Source: Enterobacterales bacterium (lineage in GTDB: Bacteria > Pseudomonadota > Gammaproteobacteria > Enterobacterales > Enterobacteriaceae). From it: DNA of 46,219 nucleotides. Where the stretch lies: positions 1 to 46,219 of the forward strand of contig JAATFO010000067.1 in assembly GCA_015655145.1 (NCBI GenBank), written 5' to 3'. The position numbers and the translations under genes are program-made. Below are positions 28,105 through 38,149 of the stretch, piece after piece; the first letter of the stretch is position 1; every line of letters starts with the position of its first letter. The notes under the pieces are model-generated. The model did not search any database and was not told where the DNA came from. It worked only from the letters and a program-made list of their open reading frames with translations.

Positions 28105-30741
28105 ATGAGCGACCTTGCCAGAGAAATCACACCGGTCAATATCGAGGAAGAGTTAAAAAACTCTTATCTGGATTACGCCATGTCGGTCATCGTAGGCCGT
28201 GCATTACCTGATGTTCGTGATGGTCTGAAACCCGTACATCGTCGCGTGTTGTATGCAATGAGTGTGCTGGGTAACGACTGGAACAAACCGTATAAAAAGT
28301 CTGCACGTGTTGTCGGTGATGTTATTGGTAAATATCACCCGCATGGCGACTCCGCCGTGTATGACACGATTGTTCGTATGGCGCAGCCGTTTTCGTTGCG
28401 TTACATGCTGGTCGATGGCCAGGGGAACTTTGGTTCCATTGATGGTGATTCCGCCGCTGCGATGCGTTATACCGAAGTTCGCATGGCGAAAATCGCCCAT
28501 GAACTGTTAGCGGATCTGGAAAAAGAAACCGTCGACTTTGTGCCAAACTATGATGGCACCGAGCAGATCCCGGAAGTTATGCCGACCAAAATCCCGAACC
28601 TGCTGATTAACGGCTCGTCGGGCATTGCGGTGGGGATGGCGACCAATATCCCGCCACATAACCTGACGGAAGTGATCAACGGTTGTCTGGCTTACATTGA
28701 TGATGAAAACATCAGTGTTGAAGGGTTGATGGAACATATACCCGGGCCTGATTTTCCCACCGCGGCGATCATTAATGGTCGTCGTGGCATTGAAGAAGCC
28801 TACCGCACAGGGCGTGGAAAGATTTATATTCGTGCCCGGGGTGAAGTGGAAACGGATGCAAAAACCGGCCGTGAAACCATCATCGTCCATGAAATCCCGT
28901 ATCAGGTTAACAAAGCACGTCTGATTGAAAAAATCGCTGAGTTGGTGAAAGACAAGCGTATTGAAGGCATCAGTGCGTTGCGTGATGAGTCCGATAAAGA
29001 CGGTATGCGGATTGTTGTCGAAGTGAAACGTGATGCCGTCGGCGAGGTGGTGTTGAATAACCTTTACTCACTGACGCAGTTGCAGGTTTCTTTCGGCATC
29101 AACATGGTGGCGCTGCATCAGGGTCAACCCAAGATCATGGCCCTGAAGGAAATCCTTGAGGCTTTTGTTCGTCACCGTCGTGAAGTGGTGACACGCAGAA
29201 CTATCTACGAACTGCGTAAAGCCCGTGATCGCGCCCATATTTTGGAAGGGCTGGCGATTGCCCTGGCGAACATCGACCCGATTATTGAGCTGATCCGTCG
29301 GGCGCCAACGCCGGCAGAAGCCAAAGCTGGCTTGATCGCGCAGCCATGGGATTTAGGCCATGTCGCCGCGATGCTGGAACGTGCAGGCGATAATGCGGCG
29401 CGTCCGGAATGGCTCGACGCCGAGTTTGGCATCCGTGACGGGCAGTACCATCTGACAGAACAGCAGGCTCAGGCGATTCTGGATCTGCGTTTGCAGAAAC
29501 TGACCGGCCTCGAGCATGAAAAACTGTTGGATGAGTATAAAGAGCTGCTCGATCAAATCGCTGAGTTGATCCGTATTCTGGAAAGCGCTGAGCGCCTGAT
29601 GGAGGTGATCCGCGAAGAACTCGAAGCGATGCGTGATCAATTTGGCGATGTTCGGCGCACGGAAATCACGGCGAACACCGCTGATATCAATATTGAAGAT
29701 CTGATCAACCAGGAAGATGTGGTGGTTACGCTTTCCCATCAGGGGTATGTGAAGTATCAGCCATTGTCTGATTACGAAGCGCAACGCCGTGGCGGTAAAG
29801 GGAAGTCAGCCGCACGTATCAAAGAAGAGGATTTCATTGATCGCCTGTTGGTTGCTAATACGCATGACACCATTCTTTGCTTCTCCAGTCGCGGACGTCT
29901 GTACTGGATGAAGGTGTACCAGTTGCCGGAAGCAAGCCGGGGTTCCCGTGGTCGGCCCATTGTCAATCTGTTGCCGCTGGAGCCGAATGAACGTATCACC
30001 GCTATTTTGCCGGTGCGCGAATATGAAGAAGGGTTGAATGTTTTCATGGCGACAGCCAGCGGTACAGTGAAGAAAACCGCCCTGACTGATTTTAGCCGTC
30101 CGCGCAGTGCCGGGATTATTGCGGTTAATTTGCGCGAAGATGATGAATTGATCGGCGTGTCACTGACCGATGGCAACAATGAAGTCATGTTATTCTCTGC
30201 CGCCGGCAAGGTGGTGCGCTTCTCCGAACAAGCAGTGCGACCAATGGGACGGACCGCATCGGGTGTTCGGGGTATCAAACTGGCTGAACGCGATCGCGTG
30301 GTTTCGTTGATCATTCCCCGTGCAGAAGGAACCATTCTCACGGTGACGCAAAACGGCTACGGTAAACGTACCGAGACCGATGAATACCCCACCAAGTCAC
30401 GTGCGACTCAAGGGGTTATCTCGATCAAGGTCACCGAGCGTAATGGCGCGGTGGTAGGTGCTGTACAGGTGGTGGACAGTGATCAGATCATGATGATTAC
30501 TGATGCGGGCACACTAGTCCGTACCCGGGTTTCTGAGGTAGGTATTGTTGGCCGTAACACTCAGGGGGTTATCCTGATCCGTACGGCGGATGATGAACAC
30601 GTTGTCGGATTGCAGCGGGTCGCTGAACCGGTGGCGGAGGAAGATCTGGATACCATTGATGGCAGTGTTGCTGAAGGGGATGACGATATTGTGCCGGAAG
30701 ATGATACCGACGATGATATTCCTGACAGCGATGAAGAATAG
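28105..30741 (+). CDS. gyrA: DNA gyrase subunit A
   Basis: An 878-residue type II topoisomerase subunit that breaks and rejoins DNA. The catalytic tyrosine lies in AAAMRYTE, and the quinolone-determining segment reads [17 protein letters not shown], i.e. the wild-type Ser and Asp at the positions equal to E. coli 83 and 87. The C-terminal beta-pinwheel contains the GyrA box QRRGGKG, needed for DNA wrapping. The C-terminus is a highly acidic tail ([20 protein letters not shown]), as in other enterobacteria but of different sequence. Start ATG 28105 aligns exactly with E. coli GyrA. Confidence 0.99.
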   Translation: MSDLAREITPVNIEEELKNSYLDYAMSVIVGRALPDVRDGLKPVHRRVLYAMSVLGNDWNKPYKKSARVVGDVIGKYHPHGDSAVYDTIVRMAQPFSLRYMLVDGQGNFGSIDGDSAAAMRYTEVRMAKIAHELLADLEKETVDFVPNYDGTEQIPEVMPTKIPNLLINGSSGIAVGMATNIPPHNLTEVINGCLAYIDDENISVEGLMEHIPGPDFPTAAIINGRRGIEEAYRTGRGKIYIRARGEVETDAKTGRETIIVHEIPYQVNKARLIEKIAELVKDKRIEGISALRDESDKDGMRIVVEVKRDAVGEVVLNNLYSLTQLQVSFGINMVALHQGQPKIMALKEILEAFVRHRREVVTRRTIYELRKARDRAHILEGLAIALANIDPIIELIRRAPTPAEAKAGLIAQPWDLGHVAAMLERAGDNAARPEWLDAEFGIRDGQYHLTEQQAQAILDLRLQKLTGLEHEKLLDEYKELLDQIAELIRILESAERLMEVIREELEAMRDQFGDVRRTEITANTADINIEDLINQEDVVVTLSHQGYVKYQPLSDYEAQRRGGKGKSAARIKEEDFIDRLLVANTHDTILCFSSRGRLYWMKVYQLPEASRGSRGRPIVNLLPLEPNERITAILPVREYEEGLNVFMATASGTVKKTALTDFSRPRSAGIIAVNLREDDELIGVSLTDGNNEVMLFSAAGKVVRFSEQAVRPMGRTASGVRGIKLAERDRVVSLIIPRAEGTILTVTQNGYGKRTETDEYPTKSRATQGVISIKVTERNGAVVGAVQVVDSDQIMMITDAGTLVRTRVSEVGIVGRNTQGVILIRTADDEHVVGLQRVAEPVAEEDLDTIDGSVAEGDDDIVPEDDTDDDIPDSDEE

Positions 30742-30754
30742 CGTATAACCTACT

Positions 30755-30785
30755 AAGGCGCATATTATGCGCCTTTCTTTTAATG
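30755..30785 (+). terminator. Terminator of gyrA
   Basis: AAGGCGCAT at 30755-30763 pairs with ATGCGCCTT at 30767-30775, followed by TCTTTT. Rho-independent terminator right after gyrA. Confidence 0.85.
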
Positions 30786-30885
30786 CTATACCTGTGCCGT
30801 TTCAGTTTATTGTGATGGTCGATATACTGGTGCTACGCATTTCTGTAATGCGAAATTAAATTATCCTGTGTGGCAAGACAGATAA

Positions 30886-31503
30886 TTACGGCTTAACGTT
30901 AACATCACTCACCTGATAAAATGCATTGTCTGTATCGGCAATATCCCACACGCCGAGAATTACATGATAACCACTATAATCTGACGGGATCTCACAACCT
31001 TTAATCGTGACCGTTTTGTCTGGCATTCCACCGTTATCGTTTTGTTCACAAATAGGCTTGGTCAGATCGAACTGGGCACGCGATAGCTTTTCATTCGGTT
31101 TCCAGTCTTTTTTGGTAATAAAAAATCGCCACTTTTCAGTTTTATGAGGCGCGGTCAGTGTCCAGGCAAAGTCGTGTTTACCTGTTTTCAGATCAGTTTT
31201 ATACCAACGTTCACTGGTTTGTGCATCCAGTTCGGTAAAGTTATCGTGTTCAGCACTGGCAATTTTACCGTCAGCAGGGCCTTTTTCAGGAAATCCTTTT
31301 TGTGCTTCAAAGGATTGTGGTTCATAACTGGCGGCGCCACAGTCCTTATTTTTATTGCCGGCATTGGATGTGCATAAAAGTGCACGTGAAGGAGGATTAT
31401 CAACATAGCCATGACGAGGTTCAATTTGTTGAGCATAATTAAAAAAAGACAGGCTCAATAAACTAATACCAGCGCAGGTAGGGAGTAGTACAGATTTAAG
31501 CAT
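30886..31503 (-). CDS. Chitin-active lytic polysaccharide monooxygenase (AA10, CBP21/GbpA-like)
   Basis: A 205-residue secreted copper enzyme that oxidatively cleaves chitin or cellulose chains. It aligns along its length with Serratia CBP21. The copper-binding histidine brace would use H31 (HGYVDNPPSRALLC) and H120 (TLTAPHKTEKWRFFI); C44 and C55 form a likely disulfide, and A-F-Y-Q near the end carries the axial Phe. The N-terminal 24 residues form a signal peptide, but the residues before H31 are QQIEPR, which is not a normal signal peptidase site, although the family needs His as the mature first residue. ATG 31503 has AAAGGTGA upstream. It has no chitin-binding extra domain and sits alone between gyrA and rcsC. 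Confidence 0.93.
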   Translation of the reverse strand: MLKSVLLPTCAGISLLSLSFFNYAQQIEPRHGYVDNPPSRALLCTSNAGNKNKDCGAASYEPQSFEAQKGFPEKGPADGKIASAEHDNFTELDAQTSERWYKTDLKTGKHDFAWTLTAPHKTEKWRFFITKKDWKPNEKLSRAQFDLTKPICEQNDNGGMPDKTVTIKGCEIPSDYSGYHVILGVWDIADTDNAFYQVSDVNVKP

Positions 31504-31871
31504 CGTAGTCACCTTTTATAGCTATTATCTTTCGCATTGCAGATCCATTGGCATCGCACGTGCAACCGACGCTACCTGAGTAAGCGTATGACTATTGGTA
31601 TGTTTACCGTATTCTGGCAACGCAAAATCTATATGAATTATTATTAATATTTTGGAATGATTATTGAGCGGTTGTGGTTGCAACGGCTCATGTATTGAGT
31701 ATTAGTATAAAAAAAGGATAAAGCAAAAATATAAAAAAAATTCATGTATTTCAATGGATCGCAGACAGCATAAATAGGGGACTTGCATGCTCAATGCTGG
31801 CTTTTTGGCGGTGAGAAAGTTACTGTGTGGTTTTAACAGGTCTGTTTCCACTTTTTTTGCATGGGCTCCGC
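31504..31871. other. Divergent intergenic region, AT-rich
   Basis: 368 bases without a convincing gene, between the divergent LPMO gene and rcsC. The stretch 31620-31790 is strongly AT-rich, with a run such as ATTATTATTAATATTTTGG and poly-A tracts, the kind of DNA often bound by H-NS. Promoters for both genes must lie here, but I cannot fix them. Confidence 0.4.
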
Positions 31872-34733
31872 TTGAAATATTTCGTTTCGTTTCGCACCAC
31901 ATTAAAAATTTCCCGCTACCTGTTTCGGGCACTGGCTCTTATGCTCTGGATTTTGGGTGCATTACTGACCACTTTTTTTATTATCAGTGTGTTACATGAG
32001 AAAGAAGCGCAAGTACGACAAGAATTTAGCCTGAGCTATGAACAAGCTCAATGGTACATACGTCATTCGACCGATATTACGCGTGAACTGAAATACATTG
32101 CTGAAAACCGTCTGAATACCTCGGCCAGTGATCTAACCCTGTTACATCGTTTCTTTCCCGGTAAAGCCACGCTGCCGCAATTTTACCCCTTGTCTGCCGA
32201 TGCTGATTGCACTGCCATGAGTAATAGCTGGCGTAATTCACTTGAGCCACTGGGTTATTTCCTCAATTACTGGAAAGCCAATTTTGCTTCGGCTTATGAG
32301 CTAAATCGGGTATTTTTCATCGGCGGTAAGAGTTCTTGTATGGCTGACTTTGGGATAGGCCGTGCTTCGGTTGATCGTGAGCAAACATTGAAATCCCTGC
32401 ATGAGCACATTCTGCGTTACCGTAGCAGCAATGACGATGACCATCAAAATAGCTTCTACTGGGTATCAACGACGGCGCAGCCGGGTGTCGGGTATTTTTA
32501 TATGATTACGCCGGTTTATATCGCCAGTAAACTGGAAGCATTGCTGGGAATTGAGCAGAGTATTCGTCTGGAGAATTTCATTTCTCTGAGCAGCCTGCCG
32601 GTACAGGTCACTCTGGTGGATCAGGATAATCGCCCCATTCTCAGTTCATTACGCGCCGGGATGCGTTTTTCGCTGGAGCATGTCCCGGATGAGAAAACCT
32701 GGTTTGGCTATATTAATAATTATAAACAGCTGATCATGAAGAAGACGCTACAGCCGTCGCCGTTTAGCCTGATTTATTCCGTGCCGACCAGCGTGCTGGT
32801 GGACCGCCTGAAAATGATGATGATCAATGCGCTGTTGCTTAATGTGTTAAGCGGCATCATGTTATTCTCACTGGCCTGGTTGTTTGAGCGTCGCATGTTT
32901 CTGCCAGCAGAAGATAATGCGCATCGGCTGGAAGAGCATGAGCTGTTTAACCGTAAGATTGTGGCCTCAGCGCCGGTAGGAATTTGTATTCTGCGAACCA
33001 GCGACGGCACCAACATCCTCAGTAATGAGTTGGCGCATAATTATCTGACACTCCTGACACAGGAAGATCGCCAGCGACTGACAGAAATTATCTGTGGTCA
33101 GCAGGTTAATTTTGTCGATGTTCTGACCGGCAGTAATACTAATCTGCAGATCAGCTTTGTGCATTCGCGTTATCGCAATGAGAATGTGGCGATCTGTGTG
33201 CTGGTTGATGTCAGTGCGCGTGTAAAGATGGAAGAATCATTGCAGGAAGTGGCTCAGGCAGCTGAACAGGCGAGCCAGTCAAAATCAATGTTTCTGGCCA
33301 CGGTCAGCCACGAATTGCGCACGCCATTGTACGGTATCATTGGCAATCTTGACTTATTACAAACCAAACAACTACCTAAAGGGGTTGATTCTCTGGTTGC
33401 GGCAATGAATAACTCGTCAAGTTTGCTGTTAAAAATCATCAGCGATATCCTCGATTTTTCAAAAATTGAATCGGAGCAACTTAAGATAGAACCGCGTGAG
33501 TTTTCACCCCGGGAAGTGATCACGCATATTGCATCCAATTATCTTTCGCTGGTGGTGAAGAAGAGACTGACGTTGTATTGCTTCATCGATCATGGTGTAC
33601 CGTTATCGCAGCATGGTGATGCGTTACGTCTGCAACAAGTGATTGCGAATTTGCTCAACAATGCCATCAAATTTACCCATACGGGCTGCATTATTCTGCA
33701 TGCTTATGTGAGCGCTGGTTATCTGGCATTCTGCGTGCGTGATACTGGCGTGGGGATCCCGGCTAAAGAGATCGTGCGTTTATTTGATCCCTTTTTTCAG
33801 GTGGGAACCGGAGTACAGCGGAATTTTCAGGGAACCGGCCTGGGGTTGGCGATTTGTGAAAAACTGATAAACATGATGGACGGCGATATTGAAGTTGAGT
33901 CTGAACCGGGCATGGGAAGTCAGTTCATCATTCGTATCCCATTATATAACAGCCAACAGATGGATGCGGGCGGATATGAGGGGTTACAGGATAAGCACGT
34001 CTGGCTGGAATTGCGTAACGATTATCTCGCCAGTTATCTTGAAACATTGCTAAAAGAATACGGTATCCCAGTGAGCCGGTTTAACGAACGGCACTATGCC
34101 AGTGATGATGTGATTATTACCGATTACGATTTTCAACCGCTGCAACCCGTGCGTGCGGTGATTGAATTTGATGGCAAACATATCGACATGCCACACGAGA
34201 TGGCCAGCGGACGCTGGATTTACAGCACAGCAACGCCGCATGAGTTACCGGCATTACTGGGACGTATTTATCGGCTGGTGGTCGATATTCCTGACGAATT
34301 AGCGTCATTGACCGCCCCGGCACTGGCGGAGCGGGCTAATAACCATGATATTTTGCTGCTGGTGGTGGATGATCATCCGATCAACCGGATGTTGCTTTCC
34401 GATCAACTTGATTCACTCGGTTTTCAGGTAAAAACGGCTCAGGATGGGGTTGACGCCCTCAATGTGATAAGCCGTAATGACATTGATATTGTACTGACCG
34501 ACGTTAATATGCCGAATATGGATGGTTACCGCCTGACTCAGCATTTACGACAGCAAGGGCGGAAACTCCCGGTTATCGGGGTCACGGCCAATGCGCTGGC
34601 CGAAGAAAACCAACGTTGCATGGAAGCTGGCATGGATAGTTGCTTGTCGAAACCGGTGACGCTGGAGACCCTGAAGAAAACCCTGACATTTTATGCCGAG
34701 CGTGTCAGAAAAGGGCGAGAAATAGCCAGTTAA
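31872..34733 (+). CDS. rcsC: Hybrid sensor histidine kinase RcsC
   Basis: A 953-residue (from TTG 31872; E. coli 949) inner-membrane kinase of the Rcs envelope-stress phosphorelay. Order: TM helix (residues about 15-35), periplasmic loop, second TM near 320-340, PAS-like region, HisKA with phospho-acceptor H480 in ATVSHELRTPLYG, HATPase with N and G boxes (NLLNNAIKFT, DTGVGIP, GTGLGLAICEK), an ABL-type linker and a receiver domain with D877 in DIVLTDVNMPNMDGY. The start is uncertain: TTG 31872 aligns with E. coli but has a poor ribosome site; an in-frame GTG at 31827 with GAGAAAG upstream would add 15 residues. Convergent with rcsB, with a terminator between. Confidence 0.97.
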   Translation: MKYFVSFRTTLKISRYLFRALALMLWILGALLTTFFIISVLHEKEAQVRQEFSLSYEQAQWYIRHSTDITRELKYIAENRLNTSASDLTLLHRFFPGKATLPQFYPLSADADCTAMSNSWRNSLEPLGYFLNYWKANFASAYELNRVFFIGGKSSCMADFGIGRASVDREQTLKSLHEHILRYRSSNDDDHQNSFYWVSTTAQPGVGYFYMITPVYIASKLEALLGIEQSIRLENFISLSSLPVQVTLVDQDNRPILSSLRAGMRFSLEHVPDEKTWFGYINNYKQLIMKKTLQPSPFSLIYSVPTSVLVDRLKMMMINALLLNVLSGIMLFSLAWLFERRMFLPAEDNAHRLEEHELFNRKIVASAPVGICILRTSDGTNILSNELAHNYLTLLTQEDRQRLTEIICGQQVNFVDVLTGSNTNLQISFVHSRYRNENVAICVLVDVSARVKMEESLQEVAQAAEQASQSKSMFLATVSHELRTPLYGIIGNLDLLQTKQLPKGVDSLVAAMNNSSSLLLKIISDILDFSKIESEQLKIEPREFSPREVITHIASNYLSLVVKKRLTLYCFIDHGVPLSQHGDALRLQQVIANLLNNAIKFTHTGCIILHAYVSAGYLAFCVRDTGVGIPAKEIVRLFDPFFQVGTGVQRNFQGTGLGLAICEKLINMMDGDIEVESEPGMGSQFIIRIPLYNSQQMDAGGYEGLQDKHVWLELRNDYLASYLETLLKEYGIPVSRFNERHYASDDVIITDYDFQPLQPVRAVIEFDGKHIDMPHEMASGRWIYSTATPHELPALLGRIYRLVVDIPDELASLTAPALAERANNHDILLLVVDDHPINRMLLSDQLDSLGFQVKTAQDGVDALNVISRNDIDIVLTDVNMPNMDGYRLTQHLRQQGRKLPVIGVTANALAEENQRCMEAGMDSCLSKPVTLETLKKTLTFYAERVRKGREIAS

Positions 34734-34764
34734 ACGACATATTGTGCCAGGTGGCACTTATTAT

Positions 34765-34800
34765 CCCTGTGGGCCCGCGCAGGAAGCCGGGTCCACAGGG
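34765..34800. terminator. Hairpin terminator between rcsC and rcsB
   Basis: CCCTGTGG at 34765-34772 pairs with CCACAGGG at 34793-34800. It lies between two convergent genes and probably ends both transcripts. A smaller hairpin (GTGCCA/TGGCAC) precedes it at 34744-34757. Confidence 0.55.
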
Positions 34801-34812
34801 AGTAAAACAAAG

Positions 34813-35463
34813 CTATTCCTTGTCTATGGGGGTGGCGCTTACCGAAGAAAGGTAATTTAGCAGAGCAATATCGTTGTCTACCCCCAGTTTCATCATGGCT
34901 GATTTCTTCTGGCTGCTGATGGTTTTGATGCTGCGGTTCAGCTTTCGGGCAATTTCAGTTACCAAAAAACCTTCGGCAAACAAGCGTAGCACTTCACTTT
35001 CTTTCGGTGAAAGGCGTTTATCGCCATAGCCGCCAGCACTGATTTTTTCCAACAGTTTCGCCACGCTTTCCGGGGTGTATTTCTTCCCTTTCTGCAATGC
35101 CGCCAGCGCTTTTGGCAGGTCAGTCGGCGCGCCTTGTTTTAACACGATACCTTCAATGTCCAGGTCCAGCACTGCACTGAGAATGGCGGGATTATTGTTC
35201 ATCGTCAGGACAATAATCGATAAGTGAGGATAGTGACGTTTGATGTACTTAATCAGCGTAATACCATCACCATATTTTTCACCAGGCATTGATAAATCGG
35301 TGATCAACACATTGGCATCAAGTTTAGAAAGGCTGTTAATCAGTGCGGTTGAGTCTTCAAATTCTCCCACCACATTGACCCATTCAATCTGTTCAAGAGA
35401 CTTACGAATACCAAACAAAACAATTGGATGGTCGTCGGCAATAATTACATTTAAATTATTCAT
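34813..35463 (-). CDS. rcsB: Response regulator RcsB
   Basis: A 216-residue NarL/FixJ regulator of the Rcs phosphorelay, same length as E. coli. The receiver domain has D10/D11, phospho-acceptor D56 in LITDLSMPGEKYG, and T/K residues L-T-M and V-L-K; the LuxR-type HTH includes KRLSPKESEVLRLFAEGFLV and NRSIKTISSQKK. RcsB controls capsule, motility and stress genes, alone or with partners such as RcsA. The frame is open further upstream, but ATG 35463 is the family start. It overlaps the 3' end of rcsD by 8 bases. Confidence 0.98.
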   Translation of the reverse strand: MNNLNVIIADDHPIVLFGIRKSLEQIEWVNVVGEFEDSTALINSLSKLDANVLITDLSMPGEKYGDGITLIKYIKRHYPHLSIIVLTMNNNPAILSAVLDLDIEGIVLKQGAPTDLPKALAALQKGKKYTPESVAKLLEKISAGGYGDKRLSPKESEVLRLFAEGFLVTEIARKLNRSIKTISSQKKSAMMKLGVDNDIALLNYLSSVSATPIDKE

Positions 35464-38128
35464 CTTTTTGGTTACCTTGCTGCAGCAGTAGATTGACGTA
35501 GTTGTCAATGTCACTGGTGGTATTTTCAATGTTTGAATCGTCGCACTCTTTAATGTGCCGTTCTAACGTTTCACATAGCTGCTTGCCAGGTACCAGATTG
35601 AGCATGGCAAACACACCTTTCAGGCGATGTGCGGTCTGAGCAAGCGAGAGGTAATCCCTGTTAGCGTGCTCATTATACAATCTCCTCACGTCATCCGGTA
35701 CGGTCTCAACAAATAGCTGATAGTAGCCACTATTTAGTAGCAGTCCACCAGATAGTTCTTCTTTTTCTGTCTCATCAGCTGAAAGCTCCTGAGAAAGTTG
35801 TTTTTCAATCAGTTGCAACAGGGCATCCAGCAATGCGCTACTGATATTAAAGTTGACCCGATACTGATTTTCATTGATCGCCCTGAAGCCCAATTCATCG
35901 TCAGTGAGCAGCAAAGCCCAGGGCGTCAAGTGTGCCGGGTCATCGGTGATCAGAACATCATGTTCCTGCCCTGAAAAGCGTTCATCCGGGGTAATGCATT
36001 GCGCCCCCCAATTCTCTAGCTGATGGCAGACGATTTTACTGACATCATCAACGGTAATATCAATCAGTGCAGTGACGCCTTCGAGTAATTTTTCTTCGTG
36101 GGGTTGCTGATTCTCCCGTGGAAGGTTAAGCCAGATGCTATAGCGCGTGCCAATGTCCGGTTTAGCCAGAATTTCAAGGTGACCGCCTAATTGTTTGCAC
36201 AATTGCTTGCTCAGGAAAAAAGCCAGTCCGGAAGCCTGGCCAAAACGATCGTGTGCTGTTTCGCCGAGGAAGGGGAAATCAGCATTACCCATCTCATCCT
36301 GCGTCAGACCGGCGCCGGTATCAACAATTTGGATAGTGAGCCGGTCCGGGCGATCCGTCGGAGAATCGACTTCCAGCGTGATTTTCCCCCAACGGGTGGT
36401 GGTCAGTGAATAGTACAACAGTGTGGACAACACTTTATGAATCGCCCGGCGATCGCCAAAGCGCATTTCATCACTGTTCAGACGGTTATGCACTAGCAGT
36501 GTCAAGCCCTTACGTCGTGCCTGCGGCAGCAATTCCAGGGTGAGTTCATCCAGCAAAGCCTGAACACTGAACGAGATAGCATCGGGTGACCAGTCATGGG
36601 TTTCAAGGCGGTTCAATAGCACAATATCGTCGAGCAGGCGGGTTACTGCCTGACTGTGCAGTAAGGCATTCAGTAGATGTTCATCCTGGCTGGTTTCACT
36701 GAGTGACTGCAATTGCATGACGATATCATCCAGTGGCTGGTTCAGCGCTTGTCCCAGATTCTGTAACAATTGCTGACGTATCTGATGATTACGATCCAGA
36801 ATCTGTTGCGCTTTTTGCAACTTTTTATTAACCAGTAATTCTCGATCCTGATCACGCATCATAAATAGCTGGGTATGGGGTGAGAACATGCTGCGTGTGT
36901 GGCGAATCTCATACACTTCATTATTTACCGTCGCCTGTAGCACCCCCTGATGCTGATCAGACATATTAATGATTTTCTGCAAATTCAAATGCGGCAGAAG
37001 GTGATCGGCAATTTTATTGCTGATAATGGTGCGATTGCTGGCGAAGTCATACACCAATAGCCCTATCGGCAAGCTGGAAACAATCTCCTCATTTAACACG
37101 TGCAGCGCATCGAGTTCCGCGCTCTGGTTTTCACTTGGCCGTAGCGATTGCTGACGTAGCAAGAATAAGCTGACCAGTGACATCAGCATCAGCACCAGGT
37201 TCGCTGTCAGAGGCCATTTCAAATTATGCATGGTATCCAACAACAGACGGGTCAGGGGAACCTGGTAGACTAACTGCAAGGGTGCGCTAAGCAGCGATGA
37301 GGCGATTTCCACGTTTGGGTTGACGAGTGAAATACTGGTGTTTTGTATTTCATCGTCACTACTTTCCCCGCTGCTGGCGAGAGCGGCATCTTGTTTCAAC
37401 TGGATATTTTCCAGTGGCATATTGCGAGGAATCAGATCGTTAATGGGTAAATCGAATGCGACGACCGTTGCTAAATGGCCGGGCTGATTGAAGGTGGTGT
37501 GTACGGTAAAATAGTGGCCATTTTGCCAGCCAAAATGACGTAGCGGAGAAAAGCTTTCACGTTCATCCAGTGCATTCGCCTGTTGTAGCATTTCCGCACG
37601 ACGGGTATCAACAATGTTGCTAATGGCACTCTCTTTATAGCGCGTAGCCATATCTTTGAGCGGTAAGGTCGAAATCATGATCAGGCTGTTGTCCTGGCCA
37701 TTGAGAAAATACATTGACCAGGTGCTGTTTTCCGCGCCCCACAAGGTATCAAGATAGTTGGACATCCGTAATGTCATGTCCAGAGTACTGCCGTCATGGG
37801 AGCCAAAAATCAACGCTTCCGTTTTGCGCCGTGTTTTTTCCAGATAGTAGACATCCGGGCGAAGACGGTTTTCCTGCAGGCTATTGGGTGGTGTTCCCGC
37901 TGCGCTGGCGGCAAGATTTTCGTAAATTTGCCAGGTCGCAAAACGATAAGTGTCAATACGCTTTTGCACGGAGTGAGTGATATCGGCCATGGCATTACGT
38001 TTTTCCATCAGCCAGGCGTTTACTGCCTGATGGATCATAAGCCCCGACATCAGGAGTAGCATCAGAATAAACACCACAAAAAAACGGGTGATACTGCCAG
38101 AGGTGAGAGGAAACTTAGATGACATCAT
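35456..38128 (-). CDS. rcsD: Phosphotransferase RcsD
   Basis: An 890-residue inner-membrane protein that relays phosphate from RcsC to RcsB. It has an N-terminal TM helix, a large periplasmic domain, a second TM near 315-335, a degenerate histidine kinase region lacking the acceptor His (expected for RcsD), an ABL domain (DVLITDDPAHL) and a C-terminal HPt domain with phospho-His in AQTAHRLKGVFAML near residue 834. Two adjacent ATGs (38128, 38125) are candidate starts; neither has a good ribosome site. It overlaps rcsB, giving an rcsDB operon. Confidence 0.97.
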   Translation of the reverse strand: MMSSKFPLTSGSITRFFVVFILMLLLMSGLMIHQAVNAWLMEKRNAMADITHSVQKRIDTYRFATWQIYENLAASAAGTPPNSLQENRLRPDVYYLEKTRRKTEALIFGSHDGSTLDMTLRMSNYLDTLWGAENSTWSMYFLNGQDNSLIMISTLPLKDMATRYKESAISNIVDTRRAEMLQQANALDERESFSPLRHFGWQNGHYFTVHTTFNQPGHLATVVAFDLPINDLIPRNMPLENIQLKQDAALASSGESSDDEIQNTSISLVNPNVEIASSLLSAPLQLVYQVPLTRLLLDTMHNLKWPLTANLVLMLMSLVSLFLLRQQSLRPSENQSAELDALHVLNEEIVSSLPIGLLVYDFASNRTIISNKIADHLLPHLNLQKIINMSDQHQGVLQATVNNEVYEIRHTRSMFSPHTQLFMMRDQDRELLVNKKLQKAQQILDRNHQIRQQLLQNLGQALNQPLDDIVMQLQSLSETSQDEHLLNALLHSQAVTRLLDDIVLLNRLETHDWSPDAISFSVQALLDELTLELLPQARRKGLTLLVHNRLNSDEMRFGDRRAIHKVLSTLLYYSLTTTRWGKITLEVDSPTDRPDRLTIQIVDTGAGLTQDEMGNADFPFLGETAHDRFGQASGLAFFLSKQLCKQLGGHLEILAKPDIGTRYSIWLNLPRENQQPHEEKLLEGVTALIDITVDDVSKIVCHQLENWGAQCITPDERFSGQEHDVLITDDPAHLTPWALLLTDDELGFRAINENQYRVNFNISSALLDALLQLIEKQLSQELSADETEKEELSGGLLLNSGYYQLFVETVPDDVRRLYNEHANRDYLSLAQTAHRLKGVFAMLNLVPGKQLCETLERHIKECDDSNIENTTSDIDNYVNLLLQQGNQKDE

Positions 38129-38149
38129 AACGTAACAGGGCACCTAATT

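Noticed and set aside
28204..30341. Long antisense frames within gyrA
   Set aside because: Shadow frames of a highly conserved gene; no ribosome sites and no family resemblance.
31702..31932. 76-codon minus-strand frame upstream of rcsC
   Set aside because: Overlaps the rcsC 5' end and AT-rich DNA; no protein-like features.
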